In this document: positions 1 through 12,852 of the stretch, piece by piece
Numbering within the stretch: position 1 is the first letter of the stretch
How the letters are laid out: each line of letters starts with the position of its first letter
Origin: Sipunculus nudus
Taxonomy: Eukaryota > Annelida > Sipuncula > Golfingiida > Sipunculidae
Direction of reading: 5' to 3'
Assembly (NCBI GenBank): GCA_026874595.1
Contig: CM049312.1
Coordinates: forward strand, 73,010,429 to 73,074,428
Length of the DNA: 64,000 nucleotides
Translations under genes and position numbers: made by a program
The notes under the pieces: generated by a model
The model's input: only the letters and a program-made list of their open reading frames with translations
What the model was told of the DNA's origin: nothing
Databases searched by the model: none

Positions 1-1418
1 GAAGCCCCTGTATATCAACTCCAGTTTTTATGTACACATTTATGATTGATTTTTATCCATGCGAAAAGTGAAGAAGAAAGATTTTAGTTAAATGTATGCA
101 ACACACCTTTTGTTGAGAAAAATGTGCTAATTTGTTAGCAATAAAACATTTGATGTAAGATTGACAACGAAGACTGACACATTGCTGAGAGCCTGCATTA
201 TACGTGTTATCTAAATGTGTTTGGATTTCTAAAAAACATGGCTAACAGACCGTCGTTAAAACATTAAATTAAGTGATAAGGCGGAGCTGGCAAAATAGAC
301 TCCTTTGTGCACTGAGCCCATATATAAAATTATCGATCTGAAGATAGACTCACAGCAGAATACTGAAATTACAGAAGTATAAATAGAAAGTATATGTAGA
401 AATGTAAAATAGGCGTTGGAATTAATAAGTTATTCAATATTTTACATTATTACTGAAATATAAGTGTTCCATTAGGCATCGTGTCCCCTTTGAGAACCCA
501 TGATGCTTTGGACAATACACATTTTTAAAGAATAATTAATCTGGTGTCTGTTAAAAAAGGATGGCCTATTGAATGACTGTCTGTTTCTTATTTAGTATAG
601 GAGGCACGCGAATATTATGGTGATGGAGGAGTTAATGGTTCTTCCATTGGTCATTAATAAAAATTGTTAAAAATATTTTTTAACTCAATTTAATGTTATG
701 TTGAAACAAAACAGGGTGCTTAATTTTCACCCCTATTAATAAAATGAATTCCGTTATACATAATATATATTCATTTGGCCGTTGTTTATCGTTTTTTATC
801 TTACTTTTACAATCCCTACGTTATTATGTCACTAACGAGCTAAAAGAAAATAAACCCAATAATAATGAGTATTATAAAATAACGACATAATCACAGGTAC
901 ATCTATTTTAATAATTTTTTATACATTTCATCATATGTTTCGAATTCAGGCCTAAACTTTTGAAAATGCAAGAACATTATTAATGTGAGAGAACTTATGA
1001 ATCTGATGGGGAGCGTCGACATTTAATCAGTAAAGAGCACTGGCATCTATAGCCTCTATTTATTGCTTCCGGGCCAAAATTACACTTAAATCCTTCTGGA
1101 GCACGAGTCTTTGTGAGATAAAAAAATCATCTTGAGGCTATATATTGGACATCCCTATCCTTATTTTATCAGTTCGTGTATATATTTAAAAACTTTTAAA
1201 AAAGCATTTTGAACCCCCAAGTACACATTAAGTACACATTAACTGTGATACCGTTCCATCAATAGTCGACCTATATGTGCTGAACACCGGTTGTTGGTTT
1301 TCAAAGATGTACATAAGAAATTACATCCCAGTAGTTATGTATAATGTATTTGAGTTGAAGCCCTGGCCTCGCAAAATATGATTGGGAATCCGAGTACATA
1401 ATATTCGAGTTCAAATCC

Positions 1419-1485
<67 letters not shown>

Positions 1486-1664
1486 GATTATTTGAGAGGC
1501 ATTTTCCTTACAAGTAGTATAAAGGTTTATATGTTCAAATTCGGCCATAAAAAATGTATGTTCTGTATAAGAGGGTAAATGTTAGTGGCGTCATTTTATC
1601 TTCAAGGGTGGGGGATGACTCGCAGGCATGCTATTGTAATCAACGGTGGGAGATCTTGATCATA

Positions 1665-1715
<51 letters not shown>

Positions 1716-3000
1716 CTCTGTGCCACATTTCAAATAAGTTACAATTAAGTATAAGGTTGCAAAAAATTATATATTAGTTTTCTAATTTTAGATATATTTT
1801 TTTATAATTTTAGATATATAATATTACAATGTGAAGTGTGAAATGGAATCAAAGTCTAGAATTTTAATTATCAATATTCGTTCATCTCCAATATATAAAT
1901 ATTATTCTCTAATCATCGGGGAAGGGGGGAGGATGTTTACATTGACCATCCTGCCCCCCCCCCCTAAAATGGAAGGGAGGTATATACCCCATCCCCCCTT
2001 GTATTGAAGCCCCTTGATCAAATGACGTACCTTTGTCCTGAAGAGAAGAACAGTCAGAATCGCCTATAAGCACTCTCTTAAACGCTGAGGGAATAAATCA
2101 GGTCATTTATACAATATTTTTGGAAGACACCCTCTTTTGAAATGTATACAATGCATTTAATGCGTTCTACACTTTATTATTGATCAGCGTGCTGGCAGAA
2201 TTAAATGCCTTTAAAAAACTGTTGACGTAAATACACCTGTTGACTGAAATGTGAGCTGCTATCAGCCATAGTTAATGTATGAATTTATGATAAAAGGATT
2301 TTTTAAAGTATATTCAATGGAAAGTGACATGTCAATGGAAAGGGACATTTCAATTGAAACTCTCATTTCCTATTTTTTATGTCAAGATGAGTAGGGAGAA
2401 AACCAAAAATGGTGGTATGAAAAAAAGTACATAGGTCAAGATCCAGGGCAAAAGCAGAAATGTTAAATATGGTTCTTTCTATAATGTACTTTCATTCCAC
2501 TGAAGATTAACGGTGAAAGAGGTTTATTAATCTCACAATTATTGTATAGGAATCAAACTAGATTAGATCTGATCAAGAGAAATTAAATAGCACTATCTCC
2601 CAAAAATCTCACAACATTTATATGTCTGCGTGTGTTCATAAAGAGTGCTGAAAGGTTTTATTAATTTTTTGGCCGATGAAGAATTTTAGATGGCAAGTAC
2701 AGTGATCTTTGCAACAAAAATCAGCACAAATTTCCCAAAGAAGGGCAGAAACAACCCAAAGAGTCCGTTATAAACGTTAATGACATCGTCAAATCGTTGA
2801 CCTGCAATTTTGCATTTCTAGATAAAAACTGCATATATCTATATTCCTACATTCATTTTATCAGTTTGGATTTTATATTGTCAGGGAAGGAAAACCTGGT
2901 ATAAGATAATGTATAAGTTTTCCATAATCACATAATCATAAGGAAATATGGTTAAAACTCTATTACTCCACACGCCTCCCTCGTGTTCGAAGTCAATGCC
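1..3000. other. Gene-free AT-rich stretch
   Basis: I see no supported exon here. The stretch holds two (TA)n microsatellites (about 1,422-1,482 and 1,668-1,709) and a C/G-run-rich patch near 1,920-2,000. The open frames that cross the TA runs encode only alternating Tyr-Ile and are not genes. Confidence 0.6.
1422..1482. repeat. (TA)n microsatellite
   Basis: Uninterrupted TA dinucleotide run of about 60 bp. A second run of about 40 bp lies at 1,668-1,709. Confidence 0.95.
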
Positions 3001-3011
3001 ATTATTTCTTC

Positions 3012-3085
3012 AGGAGACAGGCTCAGTGGCTCCAGGCATGGTAGATCACAGGACTCAAAGCCGGTAGATCGTGAGTTCCAACTTA
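3012..3085 (+). repeat. tRNA-derived SINE head (degenerate)
   Basis: The sequence has the layout of a tRNA-derived SINE promoter. An A-box-like GGCTCAGTGG is followed about 45 bp later by a B-box-like GTGAGTTCCAAC, with an anticodon-arm-like segment between them. The B box departs from GGTTCGANNCC, so an active tRNA gene is unlikely. The sequence downstream continues into a dispersed repeat (see 3,765-3,925) that is split by a transposon at 3,131-3,685. Confidence 0.45.
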
Positions 3086-3130
3086 CCCGAGACGGTGGCC
3101 CCTACCCGGGACGAGCGCTCTTCAGGCTAA

Positions 3131-3685
3131 AGGTGTCTTTCCACACATTAGGAATTTTACCCGCGCGGGACCCGCGCGTGTCCCCGCATGGGGCGAGGTT
3201 CTTCCATATGTGCGGGTCCCATTAACTAGGATAAAACGCATGCACTAATAATCATATTTTTTAAAATTTAAGTGTAACGTGTTACGAGAATATTCAGTGT
3301 AAACATTTATACTAAATGATGCGGCAGATTGAAGCGGATTAATATCTTTTTTACCAGCCAGGCTTAAATGGTGGCCATTTCCTGTCACACTCTGAATAGA
3401 ACTGGCCCCGGGCCGTATCTCATTGAAGACTGGTCGTGTATTTCTTTATGCAGTCTAATAAGCTCTATCCGTTTTTTTTTCTTTGCAACGACGAGGACAC
3501 ATACTTGTTACTGATTGTAAACATGTAGCATCCGCATGCGGGCGCCCCCAGAAATCCAACACTGCTGGATTCCCATGAGGGACGCGCGGGGGCACGCACG
3601 TATGGAAAGGGGACAATAATAAGACACTTGTTAGATTTCAACCGTGAGGGACACGCACGAGGGCCCGCATGTTTGGAAAGGCACC
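3131..3685. mobile_element. Non-autonomous DNA transposon with TIRs
   Basis: A block of about 555 bp, unusually GC-rich for this window, is bounded by imperfect terminal inverted repeats. The left end reads GGTGTCTTTCCACACAT. The reverse complement of the right end reads GGTGCCTTTCCAAACATGC. Related TTTCCATAYGTGCGGG-like segments recur inside (about 3,205-3,223 and 3,590-3,610), so the subterminal region is also repeated. It carries no transposase frame. It sits between a SINE-like head and the dispersed-repeat segment at 3,765, so it appears to have inserted into an older repeat. I could not fix a target-site duplication, so the superfamily is open. Confidence 0.5.
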
Positions 3686-3764
3686 GTTAATGGAAGGGGC
3701 GTCTTCAACGGCAGTGCTCAACTCTCAAACGCCTTTAGGGGTTCCTCGGTGGTATGCCCGAGCA

Positions 3765-3925
3765 ATTGGGACGATTACACACCCAGGGCCTGCAGGTGCA
3801 ATAGTCACCGGGCCTGGTTAATACCAGAATATAAAATGAGGGGAAGCGTGTGATACTGCATTTTCAAGAAGTCCGAAACAGGAATGGAATTCTTCAGATG
3901 TATATATACTTAAACCTCAGTTAGC
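3765..3925 (+). repeat. Dispersed repeat copy 1
   Basis: This segment matches the reverse complement of 30,065-30,232. Shared blocks include GGGACGATTA/GGAACGATTA, CACCGGGCCTGGTT, GGAAGCGTGTGATACTGC and GGAATGGAATTCT. The two copies lie in opposite orientation 26 kb apart. This is probably the body of the SINE-like repeat whose head lies at 3,012. Confidence 0.75.
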
Positions 3926-6550
3926 ATTAAAAAATGCAGGCGAATACTTCCAAAAAATCAGATCTTCAGGAAAGCACATTTAAGATTTTTGGTTTGTATT
4001 AATTTTTTTATCGTTAATTTTGTTTATCAAATAAAGTTTATTTGTACGAACAACGAGTTCATTATACATTCTTTTATCGTAACAGACCCAAATGGTTCTG
4101 ATCAGTGCTTATTTTTCAACCGATGTTGTTAATTAAATTTCCATGTGGCCACGGTATTATATTTTCCCTTAGTAAGGATAGTTTGTCCTTTAACAATATT
4201 CTTTTTATTCGTTATTTAGGTAATAAAAATATGCTTTAAGATTGGAGATTAATTTTTCATTGTGAGACATCTGCAATGTCTTCAGCCCGGCCCCGATTAA
4301 TGCCATTCAGTGGTATTTGGATACGTATTTGAACTGAAGCTCCATTAATTCATGCAGCTGGTGACGAGAAAATAACATGTTGCCCATTCTGTTTAGACAA
4401 CCAGAAAAGATATCCTGAGGTATACATGTAGGGTAAGGTAGGCCAGATGGAGTTTGATAAGTCTGATGTACAAACTAAAATACTTTCAATACAAATATGA
4501 AGACTGACATACTTTTTTTAAAATTAGATGGTAGCTTGGAACATTTAATTGACTTGAAGAAAGCAATACATGAATAAATATACAAGAGCATTCGGTGTCT
4601 CAGCTTATATCGAAACCGCCATTCCTTACTATTTGTATAAAGATATAAAATATAGAAACCACCAGAACCTCTTGTTGTGATGCGTGGAGTGATGCTCAAC
4701 ATATTGTGAGCCATCTGTCCATTTGATGTGTAACACAAAACTTGGACATGATTCCGGTGGACATGTAAGGATAAAAAATACCAGAATCTTATCACATTTT
4801 CATAAATAGATAAACATATTCAATACTGATGTAAATTTTGCCACACATACAAAGTGCAAGAAACACAAAGGAGTCAAATCACCTGCTCCTTTGCAACCTA
4901 TACCCTTACTCGTAGATCCTTCTGATGCAAAAGTAGACCCTGTGTGATCTATTACCGAAACGCAAAACGAAGGCGATACATAAAACACATAGATGATTTT
5001 TAAAAAAAATCAAAGAGTAATACATACCCTCCAAAGCAATGCAGATTTGTCCAAGAGTAAAAACGCAGATGTCAGGTAAATTTGTTCTCTATTATACTTG
5101 TTTTGAACGTTTATGTGGACAATTGAGCTATTCACTGAGGTAAACATATTTTCCATTATATTTCCGTTTGAACAACATGATTCATTTAATTTACGCCTTT
5201 ATACTTATAGTCTTGAATCAAATGTATTGTAACTTTTGTATTTGTCCTTGGACATGGCGCATATAATAAGCCTGGGGCCCATAGGAATACAAGCCCATCG
5301 TAAGACTAGGCCGTGTCGAACGTTACTAATGGGGCCATAACACCGGGTTGTCGATGGGGCAGAGAGAGACGTCTGATAAACCAATTACTAACTAATACAA
5401 CTGGAGAATCATCCTTAGCGTCACCTCGGAAGTATTCGATTCTCTCCGGATCAAAATGTGAAATATTTTTGTCCCGCGTGTAGTTGAGCTACGTGTGGTA
5501 ATTGTAGCTAGGTTACAAAATAAATGGTATTCCGTTGATCTTTTTCAAACTGTTCAATATTGGACTCACACGATTACGACTCTGCTGCTTAGGGATTGTG
5601 AGCTTAACAATCTCCATTGCATAGGGTCTCCTAAGTACACAAGCGTCGTAGGTATAAATGCAATGAAGAGGGTAATGTAGTCGTCTGAATATGTTAAATC
5701 GGGATTGTTTTAAGGCACATTACATAAACATGAGTATTTTGTGTTAGAGACTTCCGGAAATAATGATATTTTGTAAACATACGTAGGTGAAATATAAAAA
5801 TGTGTTTCCTTTAAATGCAACAAATTGTGATTCTAAAGTTTGATAGTTATGACAACTATTCCGGGCGGTCAAACCCAACCGGTCGTATTTAGCAGAAACG
5901 ATATCTCGTGAAGGATGATCTTGTTCATTCAAGATATTTGCTACGGGAATCATAATTAGACCTTTGACTACATATATTTTCATGTGAGCATCAGGCAGCT
6001 CCCTCATTTGAAAAAAAACTCCTTCATTGCTTGATTCACCTGGCCAACATTATACCATGGTATATATGGGCGGTAAAACATAAAAAAACATTAACCAGAC
6101 ATTTGTACTCACAGAGTGCAGATCTTTACCAAGACAGCTCTATACCCTGGTATGGCTTTGTCAGAAATGTGCGATAAACACAGCAGGACAAACACTGAAT
6201 ATACACTGAGCGCAATCTAGGGGCAAATAAGTTAACAAGGCACCTACCTCATTGACCAATATGGCATTGTAAAAATGCAGCATTTATTTAAAATAAAATC
6301 AATAGTTTCTTGTATCATTTGTTGAACTATCCTTAAAATTCCATCAAAATCCGTTAAAGAACATTTTTAGAAATGTTGCTAATAAACAGAGGGACAAACA
6401 GACAGACAAACAAACGCCGGTAAAACATCATCAACTAGCCGTTAAGAAGAGACAATGATTCCGCGGATGATGGGCGAGTTTTTGTTTTCAATTAAAATGG
6501 TTCGAGCAAGGGCAAACTTAAGGTTAGTGTGCACAGAATACTAGATAATA
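3926..6550. other. Gene-free stretch
   Basis: No exon, RNA gene or clear repeat unit is recognised. Open frames here are short and lack splice context or recognisable domains. The region 6,330-6,420 resembles the phrase-like tails (GACAAACAGACAGACAAAC) common in dispersed invertebrate repeats. Confidence 0.5.
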
Positions 6551-6554
6551 ACTG

Positions 6555-6634
6555 CAGTGGCGGGCCTTTTCAGGATTTCTTTCAGTCTTACTGGGCATGA
6601 TCCTCCCCTTTCCAAAATCCTGGATCCGCCCCTG
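6555..6634. mobile_element. 80 bp MITE-like palindromic remnant
   Basis: The left end reads CAGTGGCGGGCC..AGGATT. The reverse complement of the right end reads CAGGGGCGGATCCAGGATT. The element is therefore a near-palindrome with CAG...CTG termini, a common terminus of non-autonomous DNA transposons. No target-site duplication is evident. It is probably a deletion derivative reduced to its two ends. Confidence 0.55.
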
Positions 6635-6639
6635 AGCTG

Positions 6640-9070
6640 GTACGCCTATGCAAACTGTACATGTATTTAAGAGCAAACATAAGACCATTCCTGAACTGCG
6701 ATATGACAATTATCACAGCAAATATCTAATCCGGCTAACCAAACGATCCTTTTGTCGTTCCAGGCATCCCAATACCGGTCTTTAAGTTTCCACCGTGTGT
6801 TCAACCTAAATGTATGAGTGCGCATAATGCAAAATAAACATTCTCAACCAAGTTCTGCGTTTTAATTACAAACATTTAAAAACCGCTACTTCATGCTAAG
6901 GTACTGTTTCTTCGCTAGGACACGTGGGACCTGAAGAGAACTCCGTGAATACCATATGTCAGGAGTGTCACATCAAAGGCCTTGCTAGACCTGCGTCTGT
7001 CCCAGATATGCCACTATAAATACACAATATGGTTAATGCGAGCGGCTGACAAGTGGACTTGCACGTCGGCCATTTTGAAGTTGGGACTGCATTCCTGCAG
7101 AAGCTCTTTGTCATAGGTGACGCACCAATATTATTTAGGTCTTAGCTACCAGTACCTTGATTCAATTAAACATTTAAATCTGTAATAAAACAACTATGCA
7201 CACTGTATTAAAATAAACTCCAATGATATACACTTATTTGGAATCCTCGGAAAATTTTCTAATATATTAGTCATATTTAAATAAAATTCTTTTTGTTGGG
7301 CGTAAAGATTTTCAAGTTAAAATTAAAGAAAATTTTCAGTTTAAAAGACGACAAATATCTTACTCTTGTATTAACTATGTTTTCATCTATAATGTCATGA
7401 TCTACCCCATATTAAATTTACTTTCAGCGATTTTATTTATTTAGACTTCAAAATGAAATAGGTGCAAAGTCCCGCACGATGCGCAGGCCATAAACCAACT
7501 GACCCTCTGTTACTGAAATGCACACGGCTCGGGTTCACGAGTGACGCAAGCTTATATGATCACCCAAGCGTTAAATTACCAGAGTTCACGTGTACCTATG
7601 CGCCCTATGCAACCTTCGTTTCTGATATTTAAATCACAATAAAGAAAACATGTTCCTACTTTATTGCTTTACATCTATAATGTCATCCTAAATACAGATA
7701 TCTTCAAACTTTCTTATTTTACATTGATCAGTTTTACTTCTTCTGCAAATTCTATATTTTACAGACTAACAAATGCTTCTATGTTGACAATTAACTGTAA
7801 CTGCCTCCTCCAATTAGACATCGAAAAGAAACCTGTTTCATATTACATGTTTCCAAACAAACAAACAAAAATATTTCATTCATGATAGTTTGTAAAAAAA
7901 TATCCCTCTGGAAATAACGTGATCGACTGAAACACCTTTTTTTGAAAAAAAAAATGGTCATGTCTGTTTGAGAGGAAAAAATTTTGTTCTTTATCAAAAT
8001 ATCATCTTAATTTGTTACCTCTTGAATAATTATATCTGAGCCTATGAGACTGTCTTCACTTAGATTTTATTTAATTTTGAACCGGAAGTCGTCTAGCTAG
8101 ATGTCCTTTTTTTCAAAGGACTCACGGTGAAATTACTCTGCACCATCAATCATGTACAAAAATTGATTTAAATGTTAAATGTCAAGTATGTACATGTTAA
8201 ACTAAGGAGGTATGATACCAAAGAATTCTTGCAATGACAACATGACAGGCCTTTATAAGATAAACTGATAGGGGCCTGCCAGTCATGGTACAAGTCATGT
8301 GTGGTAGTATTTGACACCAGATGCCGTCATACAAATCGGTGGACGCAGTTTTGGCTACCGCAGTTTCCGTTATCAAGCCATCATGACCAGCGGAGAAAAC
8401 CTTTCGAGTAAAAACCAACCTCGTTACTAATAACTGCCGCGTGAATACACGTCAGTCAACTGTAAATGAGATATTTATTAATTTTTCCAACTGAATAACG
8501 TCACTTTTTGCCTTACCTCGGGAGAATGACAGTTTAACAAGCAGATGTAAATAAGTCTGTATTGGCATGGATATCTAATACTAGAATTGATCCGAACTCT
8601 ACAGCTTTTACTGCCACCTCGTCTTCGGTTAAAATAAAATCGACGTTGAGTGGCAGGCTGCTTGGAAGAATACATTGTTTGTTTTTGTTATGGTCCTAAC
8701 ACCAGTTATTTTCACAAGAATTGCAAATAATCACAATAACGTTAATAATAACACCTGCAATAATGTTCAAAAACGATCTTTATCATAATTTTCACATGAA
8801 TTGTAATATGGCAACATCTAAATTTATGCAGCATCTCATCTCTGGTAGAGTTACTAGTATTCCCGCTATGATAGGCATTGTATGCCACACGTTCCATCTA
8901 CTCATACCCACATGTTTTTCAGGCAGGTCGACGTCTGCAGGTCCTGGATCTGTAATTCACCCCATAGCTAGGCCCTAATTTCAAGAAACTCTCCAAAGTA
9001 TGCTTGCATCTCTACAGACTTCCGTTGATGAGAACCAACCTTGAAAATCCTACCGTTATTCAGCGTTTTG
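6640..9070. other. Gene-free stretch
   Basis: Ordinary AT-rich sequence. Open frames at 7,664-7,885 (+) and 8,197-8,675 (-) have no recognisable domain and no convincing splice partners. I see no supported feature. Confidence 0.5.
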
Positions 9071-9076
9071 TTACAG

Positions 9077-9257
9077 GAAAAGTGAGCCAATCCAACTTAA
9101 AAAAAGGCACTGAGTTCACATTCAAGGGACAAAATGATAAACCAATCATCGTTCGGCTTGAGTTCCCGGCTGACTCAATTGTCATGTGTGGTCCAGAGGT
9201 ACATTTCCGTCCAGAGTTCCAACATCGCAATGTTCGAGTTCCATGGAAATTATCTAA

Positions 9258-9258
<1 letters not shown>
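9077..9258 (+). CDS. Candidate orphan exon, unrecognised
   Basis: A stop-free frame follows a TTACAG acceptor-like site (9,071-9,076). It reads like folded extracellular protein, with short peptides such as GTEFTFKG, RLEFPADS, CGPEVHFRPEF and VPWKLS, rather than low-complexity junk. A donor-like GAG|GTACAT lies at 9,198, but coding-like sequence continues to 9,258, where a (TA)n microsatellite begins. I cannot connect it to a neighbouring exon or name a family. It could be a real internal exon, a relic exon broken by the microsatellite, or chance. Confidence 0.25.
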
Positions 9259-9259
<1 letters not shown>

Positions 9260-9307
<48 letters not shown>

Positions 9308-9355
9308 ATGTTTATATTATATATACTATATATATTATAAATATATATTATGTAT
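9260..9355. repeat. (TA)n microsatellite, imperfect 3' part
   Basis: A perfect TA run to about 9,300 is followed by degenerate TATA/ATAT sequence to about 9,355. The peptide frames that cross it are repeat artefacts. Confidence 0.9.
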
Positions 9356-9419
9356 ATGACGTGTATGTACGTGTGTATGCCTGCTCAAAATCTTTATATA
9401 TACATATATACAAATAGTT

Positions 9420-10060
9420 TCCAGTAAAACTGTTTGGACAAATATGTGTATCAAAGACAGGTACTTCCATTTACCTGTACGTATTTGGGTATCGGTTTAG
9501 TAAAGTATGTAAACATTTAAAGCCCATTACCCACATTGACAATAAATAAATGGTTGTGCACTTATAACTCGGCATTCCTGAAAACGTAAAGGTGGAGGTT
9601 GGTAGTCTAATATCACGTGAGCTCCATCCGACTTTACACTTTGCCTTCCTGATCTTAAAGCTCTCTATCACAACCAGTCTCTTAATCAATTAATGTTTTA
9701 ATTTAATACGACTGCTAATTGGTAGGCAATATTTTTACGACAAAGAGAACTTATAAACGTTATTATGAATATCCTGGTATACTGATATCTGCGAGATGCA
9801 AAATGACACTGCAACAAGGTTTATCCGACAAGATGTCAATTTTAGGTTCTAAATGTCAATCCATAAATCCCACAATAGTGGAACCATTTGAGACATGGGT
9901 GTGAAATAACAGTGTAATCTACCGGAACTTGTAAATTATTAAAGAGGTGACGCAAATCGGTTGTATAAAAGCTAAATATTATTTCAAACGTTTGGATTAT
10001 TGCGGATCAAACTTTTAATGTAATATTGTATTACAAAGAATCAGAAAGTAATCAGAATTG
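9420..10060. other. Gene-free stretch
   Basis: Nothing supported is seen. It is AT-rich sequence leading into the minisatellite. Confidence 0.5.
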
Positions 10061-10505
10061 TTATTTTCCTTATTAGGATAAAATCAATTTTATAATTATA
10101 ATCAAATACCGATAATTATATGCGTTAACATAGAAACCTATCTTTTTTTATTTTCCTTATTAGGATAAAATCAATCTTATGATTATAATAAAATACCGAT
10201 AATTATATGCGTGCTGCATAGAAACCTATCTTTTTTTTTATTTTCCTTATTAGGATAAAATCAATATTATAATTATAATAAAATACCGATAATTATATGC
10301 GTGCTGCATAGAAACCTATCTTTTTTTATTTTCCATGTTAGGATAAAATCAATCTTATAATTATAATAAAATACAGATAATTATATGCGTGCTGCATAGT
10401 AACCTATCTTTTTTTTTATTTTCCTTGTTAGGATAAAATCAATCTTATAATTATAATCAAATACCGATAAGTATATGCATGCTACATAGAAACCTATCCT
10501 TTTTT
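10061..10505. repeat. Minisatellite, five 87-90 bp units
   Basis: Units start at 10,061, 10,148, 10,238, 10,326 and 10,416. Each unit begins TTATTTTCCTTRTTAGGATA, continues through ATTATAATMAAATACCGATA, and ends GAAACCTATC plus a T-run of variable length. Length differences between units come mostly from that T-run. Units differ by only a few substitutions, so the expansion is fairly young. Confidence 0.95.
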
Positions 10506-11530
10506 AACTCACTGGTCGTTAAAGATTTTATATTGGTTCATATTTAACTCCCAATTTGGCTGTTAAGAAACCGTTTTGGCTAACTTAGTACTCCTTGATT
10601 ATGTCCAAATGTAAAATGTCTCCCATGGAAGGATATCAGCAGTATCATGCTTTCTACGCCAAGTATCAAAGTTGGTAACTTTGTATGGATGAGTTTCCTC
10701 AGAAATAGACTTTATCAGGGCTAGGTACAGTGATTTTTGTTTGATCAGTGGTTAACGTTTATGATATATCAAGTTTAAATAGCGTACTAGCAGTAGTAAG
10801 TTGTATGACCCTTGATAGTCAAATCTCACTTAGGCGAGAACCTCCGGAATGCAACCGCTTTATTGTGATCCAAATGGTGGTCGTTATTCTGAGGTGTTAC
10901 TGTACTTTTACTGTACGAATCAATCTATTTTGTTAGAAAACAGCTTTAGGCCCGAATAGAGTCAGCTCTTAAAATTAGCTACGTGTTGTTAACTGATTCC
11001 GCTAGAGCCGTGTACAGGTACAAACAAAGTAATCAACCTAACGAGAAAAGGAAACATAAAAACATTTTTCATTCATGCATTGTTCAACATTTATTTAATA
11101 CTTGATGTGTTAGAGTTGGATGTCCTTATAATACAGTTTTAGGGTCAATGTTAACCTGCTGTTGACCTCTTTATATACATTGTAAATGGGAAACGTGCCG
11201 TCGTAACTCTGGATGTGTATAAATCTTATAATTTTGGAGCAGAAAGGAAAACCACTCTCGGGGCAATTGAACCTTATCAGTTACTCAAATCAAGGGTATA
11301 CTCTATATAATTTGTCTGGTATGAGTTATTTTGTTACACTCATTATATTCCTGTAATACTTATATTTAATTTTCATATTTTCATTTATACTTCATTGATA
11401 ATATTAATATTATATAAATGATACTGATCTAAAGATGTCGGGGCATTGACTTTAATTTATAGTTTTGAAATATGAAATGAAATCGCTGAAAGTCCTATTC
11501 AACACGGTAAAGTGTCTTCTGTTTAATTTT
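10506..11530. other. Gene-free stretch
   Basis: No feature is recognised. It ends where homology to the second copy of the segmental duplication starts. Confidence 0.5.
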
Positions 11531-12805
11531 TGTTATTTGATATTGGATAAGGATTTAATGAAGGCTTCAAAACATTCACAGGCTTAAAGGCTTCTGTCTC
11601 AGTTGGGCCCTTTAGGCTTCAAGTTATGCTGTACTCGGAACACTTATGTGCATGATTGTGCTGTTCTACACTTTTCTTAAAATAATAATTATCTTGCACA
11701 TTTCTGTCTATGTGCAACCCGGATATACACTCTCTAGCAAGCATTTAGCCGGCCCATTAACGGCCCTCTCCTTGAAAGAAAACGTGTTTCTGAAAGAATA
11801 TTTGATGAATTGCCAGGCTGCACCTTACCCACAATGCGTTTCACCCTGCCATATGATCTCAAGCCCGTCAACAGCAGTTACTTTGTATATACAGAGCTGA
11901 AATAGTTATATGTCTCTCCGTTGCATCGAGAGAGCTGTTAACATCAGACTTTGTCACTAATATTTGTTAGTTTCGGCAGTATACCCTGACGATAATATGG
12001 TAAGCTTCTGTTTATACGATTGACACTCATAACATTGAGAATTACATGTGACCTAGATATTTGAATATATACATGTGACACTGATTCAAAGTTGCATCTC
12101 TTGTATTATGTTTTCTCTACTCTTTTCCAGTTTTATTGCGTGCTCAGGGATGGCCAATTTGATTATGTTTATTGTTTTCGTTTGTATGCGGCTTTAGCAC
12201 ATTGAATTCATACAACTGCATAACCTAACGGTCAGCTTTATGTAATAAACCTTATGTACTTCCTTAAAAATACTAATCTAGCTGTCCTGAAATAAGTTAA
12301 ATCTAATGCTTACAATTTCCTACCCAAACTTTATCTGCTTGTGTGAATATTAACCTCACCTTAGAATAGAGTTTTATAATATATATTGATTCTTTAATGC
12401 GGATCTCGTTTATCTTAGAAAGGTAAACTGCAGCAGCTTTGCTAAGTCATGCCAGAAGGATAAAAGGTAATGGCTGATATATGCAGCCACAGTATTGACA
12501 TTATCTTGCAATACAATATCAAAGTCATTTCCATTGTTCGACAAATGGATATGTGGATATAATGAGACATGATCAGGAAAAGGACCAGGGTATTTATCTG
12601 TGCATGTGTCTGAAGCCTAATTTACAAATTAGACATGGTGACAGCTGATAATATTAGTGTCGGCATTTATTTATAAAAGTACATTAGATATATACAGTAC
12701 ATTTCCGGAGAGAAAGGTTTCTGACAAATCACAATTTGTCACATACTCAATCCAGCCCCTACCAAATGCATAGTAAGGTAAAGTATATATGATTCCTTAC
12801 TCATT

Positions 12806-12852
<47 letters not shown>

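Noticed and set aside
1360-1420. tRNA-like segment with GAGTTCAAATCC
   Set aside because: The B-box resemblance is fair, but there is no credible A box or cloverleaf.
1554-1748. Open frames with long Tyr-Ile runs (also at 9,004-9,417, 26,694, 29,217, 36,588, 43,640, 44,906)
   Set aside because: They are translations of (TA)n microsatellites, with no domain or splice support outside the run.
8197-8675. Two minus-strand frames of 65-73 residues
   Set aside because: No recognisable motif, no consistent splice sites and no ATG context that stands out.
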